From assembly GCA_050250575.1 (NCBI GenBank), contig JBFWOJ010000013.1, positions 48,802-112,801 on the forward strand: a DNA stretch of 64,000 bases, written 5' to 3'. This document shows positions 18,557 to 26,761 of the stretch, piece after piece. Position 1 is the first letter of the stretch. Every line of letters starts with the position of its first letter. Below the pieces are notes generated by a model, which saw nothing but the letters and a program-made list of their open reading frames with translations, had not been told where the DNA came from and did no database searches. The translations under genes were made by a program, and so were the position numbers. Source of the DNA: SHVO01 sp050250575 (GTDB lineage: Bacteria; Pseudomonadota; Alphaproteobacteria; Rhodospirillales; Rhodospirillaceae).

Positions 18557-19891
18557 ATGCGTTTCGCTCGTGCCTTCACGTTCCTCGTCGCTGCGGTTTC
18601 GCTGGCCGGCTGTTCTTCGATCGGCGACATGTTCTCCGGCAGCGACAGCGATGAAGTCTTGCCCGGTACGCGAATCTCGGTGCTCGCCCTTGAGCGCGAA
18701 CTGCGTCCCTCGATCGAGACCACCGACACGCGCATCGTCCTGCCTCAGCCGGAAGACACGCCGAGCTGGCCCGGCGCCGGCGGTCTGTCGCACCACGCCA
18801 TGCACCACATGGTCATCGGCGATCTGCCGCGCCGTGCGTGGTCGACCGGCATCGGCGAAGGTACGGGACTGCGCAACCACATGTTCGCTGAACCGATCAT
18901 CGCCGGCGGACGGATCTACACCATGGACGCCGACGGTCGCGTGACGGCCTTCGATTCAAAGACCGGCCGCCGCCTGTGGCGCGCCGATACGGCCCCCGAG
19001 ACGGAAGAGGACAACAAGTTCCTCGGCGGCGCCATCGCCATCGAGGGCGACCGCATCTTCGCCACTTCAGGCGCCGCCCAGGTCATGGCGATCAGCGCCG
19101 CCGACGGCAGCGTGCTCTGGCGCGCCACCACCGAAACGCCCGTGCGCGCCGCGCCGGCCGTCAACGGCGGGCGTGTGTTTGTCACGACCATCGAGAACCA
19201 GGTCATTGCCTTTGCCGCCAACAACGGCGAGCAGCTTTGGACCTATGCCGGCGCCTCGACGCCGACGATCCTCCTCGGCGGGTCGGCGCCGGCGGTCGAC
19301 GGCGGCGTGGTCGTCGCGGCACTGTCCACCGGCGAACTCGCGGCGTTGCGTGCCGACAACGGTTCGCTGCTGTGGAGCGAAACCGTCGTTGCCATCCGCC
19401 GCACGGAAGCCGCGGCCAGTCTCCCTGACATTGCGGCCCGTCCGGTCATCGACCGCGGCCGCGTTTACGCTGTGGGCCAGTCGGGGCTCATCGTCGCCAT
19501 CGACCTGCGCACCGGCAATCGCCTCTGGGAAGCGCCCGTCGCCGGCATCTACCAGCCCTGGATTGCGGGCGACTTCCTCTACACTGTGACGATCGACGCC
19601 GAAGCGGTGTGCATCGACGCGCGCTCGGGCCGCATCCTGTGGGTGACGCAGTTGCGCGCCTGGGAGGACGAGAACGACCGCGAAGACCGTGTCATCTGGG
19701 CCGGCCCGGTGCTCGCTTCCGATCGCCTGATACTGGTCAATTCCCTGAGTGAAGCGATTTCCATCTCGCCTTACTCGGGCGAAGTGCTTGGCCAGATGGA
19801 GTTGCCGGCCTCCACCACCATGGCGCCCGTCTTCGCCGACGCCACGATGTATGTTCTCGACGACGACGGCGATCTGACCGCCTATCGCTGA
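18557..19891 (+). CDS. bamB: Outer membrane assembly lipoprotein BamB (PQQ-like beta-propeller)
   Basis: A 444-residue lipoprotein with the lipobox LAGC (Cys19), followed by seven to eight beta-propeller blades that repeat patterns such as AFDSKTGRRLWRADT, ISAADGSVLWRATT and IDLRTGNRLWEAPV. BamB scaffolds the BAM complex that inserts outer-membrane barrels. The ATG at 18557 gives the signal peptide; the in-frame TTG at 18542 is less likely. It lies between the YfgM-like gene and der, the classic order. The stop codon lies inside a perfect 12-bp hairpin. Confidence 0.93.
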   Translation: MRFARAFTFLVAAVSLAGCSSIGDMFSGSDSDEVLPGTRISVLALERELRPSIETTDTRIVLPQPEDTPSWPGAGGLSHHAMHHMVIGDLPRRAWSTGIGEGTGLRNHMFAEPIIAGGRIYTMDADGRVTAFDSKTGRRLWRADTAPETEEDNKFLGGAIAIEGDRIFATSGAAQVMAISAADGSVLWRATTETPVRAAPAVNGGRVFVTTIENQVIAFAANNGEQLWTYAGASTPTILLGGSAPAVDGGVVVAALSTGELAALRADNGSLLWSETVVAIRRTEAAASLPDIAARPVIDRGRVYAVGQSGLIVAIDLRTGNRLWEAPVAGIYQPWIAGDFLYTVTIDAEAVCIDARSGRILWVTQLRAWEDENDREDRVIWAGPVLASDRLILVNSLSEAISISPYSGEVLGQMELPASTTMAPVFADATMYVLDDDGDLTAYR

Positions 19892-19918
19892 TAAATCGCA
19901 CGGCGGTTTATCAGCGAT
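19884..19918 (+). other. Perfect 12-bp inverted repeat spanning the bamB stop codon
   Basis: The arms ATCGCTGATAAA and TTTATCAGCGAT enclose an 11-base loop, and the bamB TGA lies in the left arm. No U-run follows, so this is not a standard intrinsic terminator. It could stabilise the mRNA end, attenuate read-through into der, or be a processing site. Confidence 0.7.
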
Positions 19919-19956
19919 CCCCCGGAGGGACGGTTCACTAGGAACTGGTATATCCC

Positions 19957-21453
19957 ATGTCCCGCAAGACTCATCGCAAGCACGCCGGCGCGTCCCCGCG
20001 CAAGCAGCTTGCCCGTACGCGCGAGAAGCGCGGCGAGGCGCGGCCTTCGTTCACGGTCGCCATCGTCGGGCGCCCGAATGTCGGCAAATCTACGCTGTTC
20101 AACCGGTTGATCGGGCGGCGCGAGGCGATCGTTCATGATCGTCCGGGCGTCACGCGCGACCGGCGCGAAGCCCTGGGCACGCTGGGCGGTCTGACGTTCA
20201 CCGTCATCGATACCGCCGGCTTCGAAGACGCCGGCGCCGAAACCCTCGAAGGACGCATGCGCCGCCAGACCGAGAAAGCGATCGCCGACGCCGACGTCGC
20301 GCTGTTTCTGGTCGACGCCAAGGCGGGCATTACCCCGCTCGACGAGCATTTCGCCGATCTTTTGCGCCGCGGGCGTACGCCGGTGCTGCTGGCCGCCAAC
20401 AAGACGGAAGGCAAAGGGGCCGAGGCGGCGCTTTACGACGCCTTTCGTCTGGGCCTCGGAGAGGCGCTCGCCCTTTCCGCCGAGCATGGCCAGGGCCTCG
20501 ATGCGCTTTACGCTGCGCTCGCACCCTACGCGCCGCCGGAGGATCTCGAGGCGCTGGACGAAGATGACGATCAGCCGCCGCCGGCGGAGGGCGAGGAAGC
20601 GCCGGCCGGACCGCCGCGGCCGTTGCAGCTCGCCATCATCGGCCGCCCGAACACCGGCAAGTCCACGCTGATCAACCGTCTCGTCGGCGAAGACCGCGTC
20701 CTCACCGGACCGGAGCCGGGCGTCACCCGCGATGCCATCCCGATCGACTGGACCTACACCGCGCCCGACGGCTCTACCCGCGAGATTCGTCTCGTCGATA
20801 CCGCGGGCGTACGCAAGCGCGCCAAGATCACCGACGCGGTCGAGAAGCTCTCGGTGGGCGAGACATTCGAAGCCATCAGGCTTGCCGAAGTCGTCGTCCT
20901 TGTCGTCGATTCCGAAAGCCCGCTCGACAATCAGGAGCTGACCCTCGCCCGCCATGTAGCGGAAGAAGGCCGCGCGCTTGTCATCGCCGTGAACAAGTGG
21001 GATCTCATCAAGGAGAAGCGGTCCGTCCTGTCCAAGATCGAGGACCGGCTCCAGTCATCGCTCGCCCAGGTGCGCGGCATTCCCATCGTCACGCTGTCGG
21101 CCAAGACCGGTCAGCGGGTGGATGGCCTCATGGCAGCGGTCTTTGCCGTCCATGAGATCTGGAACAAGCACATCCCGACCAATCCGCTCAACCGTTGGCT
21201 CCAGGCCGCCACGCGCGCCCATCCGCCGCCGCTCTCGATCCACAAACAGCGCATCAAGCTGCGGTACATGACCCAGGCCAAGACCCGTCCGCCGACCTTC
21301 GTGATCTTTTCCACGCGCGCGGCGGACCTGCCCGATGCCTACATGCGCTATCTCGCCAATGGTCTGCGCGATACCTTCGATCTCGACGGCGTGCCGATCC
21401 GCATCCACTTGCGTAAGCCCAAGAATCCGTTCGAGGACGAGAAGGGCGAATGA
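19957..21453 (+). CDS. der: Ribosome-biogenesis GTPase Der (EngA)
   Basis: A 498-residue protein with two tandem GTPase domains, G1 motifs GRPNVGKS (39-46) and GRPNTGKS (229-236), DTAGFEDAG and DTAGVRKRAK G3 motifs, NKTE and NKWD G4 motifs, and the C-terminal KH-like domain. It is essential for 50S subunit maturation. Compared with most Der proteins, the chosen ATG gives a basic extension of about 30 residues. An in-frame TAG lies just upstream, so no earlier start exists. A downstream non-ATG start cannot be excluded. An acidic linker (LDEDDDQPPPAEGEEAP) joins the two G domains. Confidence 0.96.
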   Translation: MSRKTHRKHAGASPRKQLARTREKRGEARPSFTVAIVGRPNVGKSTLFNRLIGRREAIVHDRPGVTRDRREALGTLGGLTFTVIDTAGFEDAGAETLEGRMRRQTEKAIADADVALFLVDAKAGITPLDEHFADLLRRGRTPVLLAANKTEGKGAEAALYDAFRLGLGEALALSAEHGQGLDALYAALAPYAPPEDLEALDEDDDQPPPAEGEEAPAGPPRPLQLAIIGRPNTGKSTLINRLVGEDRVLTGPEPGVTRDAIPIDWTYTAPDGSTREIRLVDTAGVRKRAKITDAVEKLSVGETFEAIRLAEVVVLVVDSESPLDNQELTLARHVAEEGRALVIAVNKWDLIKEKRSVLSKIEDRLQSSLAQVRGIPIVTLSAKTGQRVDGLMAAVFAVHEIWNKHIPTNPLNRWLQAATRAHPPPLSIHKQRIKLRYMTQAKTRPPTFVIFSTRAADLPDAYMRYLANGLRDTFDLDGVPIRIHLRKPKNPFEDEKGE

Positions 21454-21503
21454 CCGGAGAGTGGCCCATGTGCCATCATCTGCGGTCTACAAGGGAGGCC
21501 GCC

Positions 21504-21992
21504 ATGCGCATTGCTCTGACGATTGCCGCTTGTTTGACTCTTTCGCTGCCGGCTCTGGCCTCCGATCCGCCGGCGTCGATCCTCGATCCCAAAGCGCTGA
21601 CATTTGTGCTGCCGGCGGACGTGAAATGGACTCCCGCCGCGACCGCGGGTCTCGAGACCGCGGTCCTGGCCGGAGATCCGGCAAGGCCGGGATCCTTCTA
21701 CATCACCCTCAACCGCTGGAAGCCGGGCCATTTCAGCCGCCCGCATTTTCATGAGAACGACCGCTTTATCTATGTGATCTCCGGGACGTGGTGGGTTGGC
21801 ACCGGCGATGTCTTCGATCCCGACAAGGCCACCGTGCCGATGCGCGCCGGAGCTTTCATCACCCACCATGCCAAACAGGTCCATTGGGACGGCGCGAAGG
21901 CCGGCGAAGAAGCGGTGATCGCGATCATGGGCATCGGTCCGGCGGCCTCCAGGCCTTCCCCGACGGCGAAGATCCCGAACGGTGTAAAGTAA
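21504..21992 (+). CDS. Exported cupin-domain protein
   Basis: A 162-residue protein with a signal peptide (MRIALTIAACLTLSLPALA) and one cupin barrel. The metal-binding motif 1 is RPHFHENDRFIYVISG and motif 2 is near THHAKQVHWDG. The periplasmic location is inferred from the signal. AAGGGAGG upstream supports the ATG at 21504 over the earlier in-frame ATG at 21450, which overlaps the der stop. The metal and substrate are unknown. Confidence 0.82.
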   Translation: MRIALTIAACLTLSLPALASDPPASILDPKALTFVLPADVKWTPAATAGLETAVLAGDPARPGSFYITLNRWKPGHFSRPHFHENDRFIYVISGTWWVGTGDVFDPDKATVPMRAGAFITHHAKQVHWDGAKAGEEAVIAIMGIGPAASRPSPTAKIPNGVK

Positions 21993-22107
21993 CCGGCCCC
22001 GCGTCAGGGATCAGTGCGCGCCGGCGCGGTCTACCTCGTCCGCTTGCGGCTGCTCGAGGCCCGGAAGATAAGGCCCGCTCCCCGGGGCGCGCGTCATTCG
22101 TTGACGC

Positions 22108-22971
22108 CTACACCGCGTTCAGCGGCACCTTCAGATAAGCGATTCCGTTGTCCTCCGGCGGCGGCAGCGCCCCCGCGCGAAGATTGATCTGGATCGCCGG
22201 AATCAAGAGCGCCGGCATGTTCAGGCTCTTGTCCCGCGCTGTACGCAAGGCCACGAATTCCGCTTCGCTCACGCCGTCGCGTACATGCAGATTTGCGCTG
22301 CGCTGGTCGCCGACGGTCGTTTCCCATGCAAACGCGTCGCGGCCCGCCGCCTTGTAATCATGGCAGCAGAAGATGCGCGTGCGATCCGGAAGGCTCAAGA
22401 TCTTGCGCATGGACTGGAACAGCGTCGCCGCGCATCCGCCTGGGAAATCGGCGCGCGCGCTGCCGAAATCGGGCATGAACATGGTGTCGCCGACGAAGGC
22501 GGCGTCGCCGATGATGTAGGTCACGCACGCCGGCGTATGGCCGGGCGTGTGCATCACCCGCGCCTGAAGACCTCCGATTTGAAACTCCTCGCCGTCGGCG
22601 AACAGCCTGTCGAATTGCCGGCCGTCGCACGCCAGGTCCTTCAGGTTGAACAGTGTGGCAAAGGTCTTCTGCACCTCGACGATGCCTGCGCCGATCCCGA
22701 TTCTCACGCCCGTCTCGCGCCGCAGAAGGTCTCCGGCCGAGAGGTGATCGGCATGCACATGGGTCTCGACGATCCACGCGGGCCGCAGGTTTTCGGCGCG
22801 CACGTAAGCAAGCATCTGATCGGCCGAATGCCGGGCGGTGCGGCCCGTGGCCGCGTCGTAATCCAGCACCGGATCGATGATGGCGCAGGCGTTTGTCGCA
22901 GGGTCCGCAACCACGTAGCTGACGCTGTTCGTTGCGTGATCGAAGAAAGCTTTGACGTGCGGCACAGACAT
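22108..22971 (-). CDS. MBL-fold metallo-hydrolase of the ETHE1/persulfide dioxygenase-like group
   Basis: A 287-residue protein with the metal motif THVHADH (His71, His73, Asp75, His76), a second His in MHTPGHTPAC, and FVGDTMF with a ligand Asp. The C-terminal PAIQINLRAGALPPPEDNG is typical of ETHE1-like/Blh proteins, which oxidise glutathione persulfide or act in sulfide detoxification. No rhodanese domain is attached. The ATG at 22971 gives a family-like N-terminus; an upstream in-frame start at 23034 would add 21 atypical residues. A PadR regulator is divergently transcribed from the same intergenic region and may control it. Confidence 0.85.
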   Translation of the reverse strand: MSVPHVKAFFDHATNSVSYVVADPATNACAIIDPVLDYDAATGRTARHSADQMLAYVRAENLRPAWIVETHVHADHLSAGDLLRRETGVRIGIGAGIVEVQKTFATLFNLKDLACDGRQFDRLFADGEEFQIGGLQARVMHTPGHTPACVTYIIGDAAFVGDTMFMPDFGSARADFPGGCAATLFQSMRKILSLPDRTRIFCCHDYKAAGRDAFAWETTVGDQRSANLHVRDGVSEAEFVALRTARDKSLNMPALLIPAIQINLRAGALPPPEDNGIAYLKVPLNAV

Positions 22972-23027
22972 GCCGCGACAATGGCGGACGCTGCCTTCTT
23001 CTGTCAAAGCCTCTTGACGGCCGCTAT

Positions 23028-23049
23028 TATCCATACAATGTTAGGGATA
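23028..23049. promoter_or_regulatory. Candidate operator at the padR-like gene start
   Basis: An inverted repeat TATCC with 12 bases between arms and GGATA overlaps the start codon of the PadR-family gene and lies in the divergent promoter region shared with the MBL-fold gene. Assignment to PadR autoregulation is inference from position. Confidence 0.4.
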
Positions 23050-23405
23050 TGACGGACGCGTCCCTCGGCCAATTCGAACAGCTCGTCCTCGCCGCAGTTC
23101 TGAGTCTCGGCGACAATGCCTACGGCGTGACAATTCATGAGAAGGTCGAAGTCCTCAATCATCCGCGCTCGGCCGCGCTCGGAGCCGTCTACGTCACGCT
23201 CGACCGTCTGGAAGACAAAAAACTCATTCAATCGAAGCTCTCGGATCCGACGCCGGAACGCGGGGGCCGTGCGAAACGCTTCTACCGCCTGAGCGAAAAA
23301 GGCGAGCGCGCGCTCAAAGAGGCGGCTGCAACCGCCCGCCGCATGTGCGACGTCATCGAAACCACGTGGGGAGACGGAGTATGGAAACCCGCCCGCACGC
23401 GCTGA
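23049..23405 (+). CDS. PadR-family transcriptional regulator
   Basis: A 118-residue winged-helix protein: LEQLVLAAVLSLGDNAYGVTI-type N-terminus, GAVYVTLDRLEDKKLI recognition region and RAKRFYRLSEKGERAL wing. PadR proteins are usually ligand- or stress-responsive repressors of adjacent genes. It heads a three-gene plus-strand unit. The next ORF starts inside its 3' end (25-bp overlap). An inverted repeat TATCC-N12-GGATA just before and into the start codon is a candidate operator. Confidence 0.9.
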   Translation: MTDASLGQFEQLVLAAVLSLGDNAYGVTIHEKVEVLNHPRSAALGAVYVTLDRLEDKKLIQSKLSDPTPERGGRAKRFYRLSEKGERALKEAAATARRMCDVIETTWGDGVWKPARTR

Positions 23406-24460
23406 TCGAACGCTTCGTCGGTGCCTTGTTTCCTCCGCTCACGCGCGAAGCGGTGCTCGGCGATCTTTCCGAACGTTATCGCGGCCCCGGGCAATTTCTT
23501 CGCGAAGCCGTCGCGGCCCTGCCCTTCGTCATGGCCGGCCAGATCCGCCGCACCGCGATAGTCCCGGCGCTCGCCCTGCAGGCGCTGATCCTTTTCGGCT
23601 GCATGGGCGGATTCGGCGATCGCACTCTACCCGTCCGCGACGTGCCCCTGTGGCTGGGAAGTATTCCTCCAACCGTCCTGGCCCTGCTGACGCTGGTTCT
23701 GCGCGACGCGTACCGGCGCGCCGACGGATGGTCGGCCGGCCGGGCGCTGCGCGACATCATCGCCGTATCGGCCGCCGTCGCCTTCGCACAGATCGCCGCC
23801 ATGGCGCTCGCCGGCGCCGGTCTGGCATCGCCGCAGTGGGTCTTCAGCGTCCAACGCGTCGTCGTCATCGCGATAGCAAGTCTTCCGAGCCTGTTCGTCA
23901 TTCGCCTCGGCCTCGGGCTCGAGGGCGACTCCCGGCTGCAGGACACGATCCCGGACATTTCCGCGCTGGAGCTCCGCAGCGACTACGCCCGATTCCGCGT
24001 TCGCACACGTACGCGCAACCTGATGGAGGCCGGGATCTATCTTTTCGGCGCCGCGCTCGGCGCGCTTTTTCTGCTTTTCGCCCCGGGCCTCAAGAGCCAG
24101 GCCCTCGGGTGGATTTGGGCCGGGGGTCAGGTCATCGTCAGCTGGTATCTGCTTACCCGGGCTTCCGCGCCGGCCATGCCCGAACACGGTGTTTTTGCGC
24201 ACCTCGTCGCGTTCTACCGACGCGAGATCGACCGCCAGCGGCGCCTCGTGCGCGTCATTTGGTGGTGGTACCTCTGGCCTCTGGTGATCGGCGTCGGCAT
24301 GCCGTCGATCGCCCGTAGCGCCGAGAGCCCGATCTTCGGGGTGCTGGGCACCGCCTACATCGCGCTCGCGGTCGGTCTCGTCGCGTGGTTCTCCGAGCGC
24401 CGCGCCCACGACTTCAAGGAAGAGATGGACATCCTCGATACAGTGCAGGAGCGCGCATGA
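23381..24460 (+). CDS. Multi-span membrane protein paired with PadR regulator
   Basis: A 359-residue protein. Residues 6-35 (LIERFVGALFPPLTREAVLGDLSERY) resemble the permease-prefix segment found before some PadR-linked ABC permeases, but no FtsX or permease domain follows. Six or more hydrophobic spans are visible, with a helical charged stretch near 215-240. The function is unknown. The gene starts inside the padR-like gene and ends with an ATGA overlap on the hydrolase gene, so the three form a coupled operon. Confidence 0.75.
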   Translation: METRPHALIERFVGALFPPLTREAVLGDLSERYRGPGQFLREAVAALPFVMAGQIRRTAIVPALALQALILFGCMGGFGDRTLPVRDVPLWLGSIPPTVLALLTLVLRDAYRRADGWSAGRALRDIIAVSAAVAFAQIAAMALAGAGLASPQWVFSVQRVVVIAIASLPSLFVIRLGLGLEGDSRLQDTIPDISALELRSDYARFRVRTRTRNLMEAGIYLFGAALGALFLLFAPGLKSQALGWIWAGGQVIVSWYLLTRASAPAMPEHGVFAHLVAFYRREIDRQRRLVRVIWWWYLWPLVIGVGMPSIARSAESPIFGVLGTAYIALAVGLVAWFSERRAHDFKEEMDILDTVQERA

Positions 24461-25404
24461 GACGTCTCGCAAAGCTCGCCGGCTGGTTCGTGATCGTCAT
24501 CGTTGCGGTGATCGTCGGCTTCGTCGCCTGGAGCAACTATCGCATCGCTGCAACGGAAACCGTTGCCTACGACGCAAACGCGCCCGGCCGTTACATCGTC
24601 TTCGGCGGGCACCGTTGGCACTTCCTGACCCTCGGGAACGTCACCGGCGACACGACAGGCGCACCCATTCTGCTCCTTCACGGCTTCATTCTGTCGGGTC
24701 ACGAAAGCTTCCGGACGTTCAAGGACAAGCTCGCCGAGACCCGAGGGGTGATTGCGCCCGACTATCTCGGTTATGGCCATTCCGAGCGCGTCCTCGATCC
24801 CGGCCGGCACTATGAGATCAATCACACGACCAAAGCCATTGCGGCGATGCTGGATGAGCTCGGCGTGCAGCAGGTGGATGTCGTCGCTCATTCGTACGGC
24901 GGCGTCATCGCCGCGCAGTTTGCGCTCGACTATCCCGCGCGCGTGCGCCGCGCCGTTCTCATGGATTCCGGCCAATACGTGGACATCTCGGGGACGTGGA
25001 TCTACGGGGCGCCGCTCGGAGTTGGCCGTGCCCTGGCCTGGCACATCGTCAGTGGCCCCATGAGCTTCCTTGGAACGGCCTGCAAAAGGAATCCGAAGTG
25101 CACCTCCTGGCCCTTCGGTCTCATCGAGGACTCTACCGATGTCATGCGCGCGGCCATGTATACGAATGCGCATTCCGCGGTGTTCGCGGAGCTCTCGGGT
25201 CGGCTGAAGGAAGTCGCCGCGCCGTCCCTGGTCATCGTTGGCGAAAAGGACTTTATCGTTCCTATCGCCGATGCCGAACGGCTCACGAATGAATTGCAGA
25301 ACGCGAAGCTCGTGGTCATTCCCGGTGGCAGCCATATGCCTTACCTCGCCAAGTTCGATGAGGTGTACAAGGCCGTCTCCGATTTCCTTCAGCCGAGCAC
25401 GTAA
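24457..25404 (+). CDS. Membrane-anchored alpha/beta hydrolase
   Basis: A 315-residue alpha/beta hydrolase with an N-terminal anchor (residues 9-27). The oxyanion region is LLLHGFILSG, the nucleophile elbow is AHSYGG with Ser146, and the catalytic His is likely in PGGSHMPYL, with an acid in VGEKDFIVP. The anchor places the catalytic domain in the periplasm or at the membrane face. It is the last gene of the PadR operon, coupled by ATGA, and its 3' end overlaps the convergent MerT-like gene by 16 bp. The substrate is unknown. Confidence 0.85.
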   Translation: MRRLAKLAGWFVIVIVAVIVGFVAWSNYRIAATETVAYDANAPGRYIVFGGHRWHFLTLGNVTGDTTGAPILLLHGFILSGHESFRTFKDKLAETRGVIAPDYLGYGHSERVLDPGRHYEINHTTKAIAAMLDELGVQQVDVVAHSYGGVIAAQFALDYPARVRRAVLMDSGQYVDISGTWIYGAPLGVGRALAWHIVSGPMSFLGTACKRNPKCTSWPFGLIEDSTDVMRAAMYTNAHSAVFAELSGRLKEVAAPSLVIVGEKDFIVPIADAERLTNELQNAKLVVIPGGSHMPYLAKFDEVYKAVSDFLQPST

Positions 25405-25772
25405 ACCGCGAGGTAGGCAAAGAAGAAGCCCACCCCGTAGACGATGCCTGCCGCCCCTAACATCCAGCCGCTGACCCTGCGCAGGCGGCGGCAGGCATCG
25501 GCTGCGGCGGGATCGGCGGGGCAGGGCGCGTTGCGCGTCGCGTAACGGGCGCCCGCGGCCAGCAGTAAAAGCGCTCCGGTCGCCGCGAACACATAGTCTT
25601 TATAAACGGAGATGGCCACGATCTGCGGAACGGCGGTGACAAGGCCCGCCATCACCGCCCCGAGACCCAGCGTCACCAGCATCGCCGGCAGGGCGCAACA
25701 GATCAATGTGCCGAACGAAGTGAACAGCGCGAGCCACGCCAGCGCCGAACTCGGGCGTTCGCTGTTTTCCAC
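25389..25772 (-). CDS. MerT-like inner-membrane metal transport protein
   Basis: A 127-residue protein with three to four hydrophobic segments. A vicinal Cys pair (Cys25-Cys26, TLICCALP) lies in the first span, and a second pair (Cys84, Cys94) in the loop before the last span. This matches the MerT layout, where such pairs relay Hg(II) or other soft metals across the membrane. The start is a GTG. The HMA-domain gene ends 6 bp upstream. No mercuric reductase or MerR is present in the window, so the metal is uncertain. Confidence 0.7.
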   Translation of the reverse strand: MENSERPSSALAWLALFTSFGTLICCALPAMLVTLGLGAVMAGLVTAVPQIVAISVYKDYVFAATGALLLLAAGARYATRNAPCPADPAAADACRRLRRVSGWMLGAAGIVYGVGFFFAYLAVYVLG

Positions 25773-25778
25773 GGAAAG

Positions 25779-26057
25779 CTATTTCTCGCGGGTGATGTCT
25801 GTCACCGCGTAACCCGCATTGATGATCGTCTTGGTTATGGTGGCGTCGTCGATGGACACGCCGGCCTTGGTGTCCACGGTCACTCTGCCCATCTCGAGGT
25901 CGACGTTCACTTTTTCGACCGCCTGGTTTTTCTGAAAGCTCTTTTCGATCCCCGTCACGCAGATCGGGCAGACCATCCCGTTCACCGACGCAACGATGGT
26001 CTCCGCCCGGGCAGGGACCGCGGTGGCTAGAACGGCGATGAATGTCCAAATCCGCAT
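25779..26057 (-). CDS. Periplasmic MerP-like HMA-domain metal-binding protein
   Basis: A 92-residue protein with a signal peptide (MRIWTFIAVLATAVPARA) and one heavy-metal-associated domain of the ferredoxin-like fold. The metal site is GMVCPIC (Cys30, Cys33). MerP-type proteins collect metal in the periplasm and pass it to MerT-like partners, and such a partner is encoded 6 bp downstream. An outer-membrane barrel gene precedes it by 9 bp. Confidence 0.85.
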   Translation of the reverse strand: MRIWTFIAVLATAVPARAETIVASVNGMVCPICVTGIEKSFQKNQAVEKVNVDLEMGRVTVDTKAGVSIDDATITKTIINAGYAVTDITREK

Positions 26058-26066
26058 GTGCCGATC

Positions 26067-26747
26067 CTAAAACTGTTTGACCCAGTTGAACATCACCTTC
26101 CCGCGATGGCTGACGCCGCCCTCGATGAGAAAAGCCTTGTACATCACGCGCACCAGCGGTGTGATTTCCATCTTGGGATCGCGCCCGCCGGCGTGCAGGC
26201 CAAGGTGCTTTTCGTCCCGGTAGTCCACCTGCACCATCGCCCAGGTACTCACTTTACTGTAGTCGACGGGCGAGAACGCAGCTCCTGCGCGGGCTCTCTG
26301 CCACAGGGAACGCTGCACCCGCGCGGCATACATGGCGCGGATCTCGTACGACACGAACAGCGAGCGGGTCTCCCAGTCCGCCAGCATCCCGGCCCAGCTC
26401 ACGGGCCGCATATCGCCGTTTGCATCGATCGTCGTGCCGCCGCCGACGTCGGCGAAGATGTTGCCCTGGCTACGCGGCGCGTTCCAGCGCCGCACCAGAA
26501 AGTTGACCTGCGGCCCCAGCATCGTGAAGTCCGACCCGCGCACGTGATACTGCGCATGGAACGCGACGGCCATACGGGGCGTGATGGTGTAATCCATCCC
26601 CACCATATGGCCGCCGGAATCGTTCTCCTGCATCAGCATCAAGCCGCCCACATAGGACACGGGCTTCCCGAAGGCGCTCCCGGGGTGATTCAGGAGCGCT
26701 GCGGCGAACCAGAGACCGGCGGTGCGGGCGGAGAACCGCCTCTTCAC
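26067..26747 (-). CDS. Small outer-membrane beta-barrel protein in a metal cassette
   Basis: A 226-residue protein with a signal peptide, alternating amphipathic strands (YVGGLMLMQENDSGGHMVGM, AVAFHAQYHVRG, NIFADVGGG) and a C-terminal Phe after GKVMFNWVKQF, the hallmark BAM recognition signal. It probably forms an eight- to ten-stranded barrel. It sits immediately upstream of the HMA and MerT-like genes and downstream of a CHRD-autotransporter gene (14-bp gap). The start is a GTG. Its role in metal handling is inferred only from the operon. Confidence 0.75.
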   Translation of the reverse strand: MKRRFSARTAGLWFAAALLNHPGSAFGKPVSYVGGLMLMQENDSGGHMVGMDYTITPRMAVAFHAQYHVRGSDFTMLGPQVNFLVRRWNAPRSQGNIFADVGGGTTIDANGDMRPVSWAGMLADWETRSLFVSYEIRAMYAARVQRSLWQRARAGAAFSPVDYSKVSTWAMVQVDYRDEKHLGLHAGGRDPKMEITPLVRVMYKAFLIEGGVSHRGKVMFNWVKQF

Positions 26748-26761
26748 ATCGACTACGTGGG

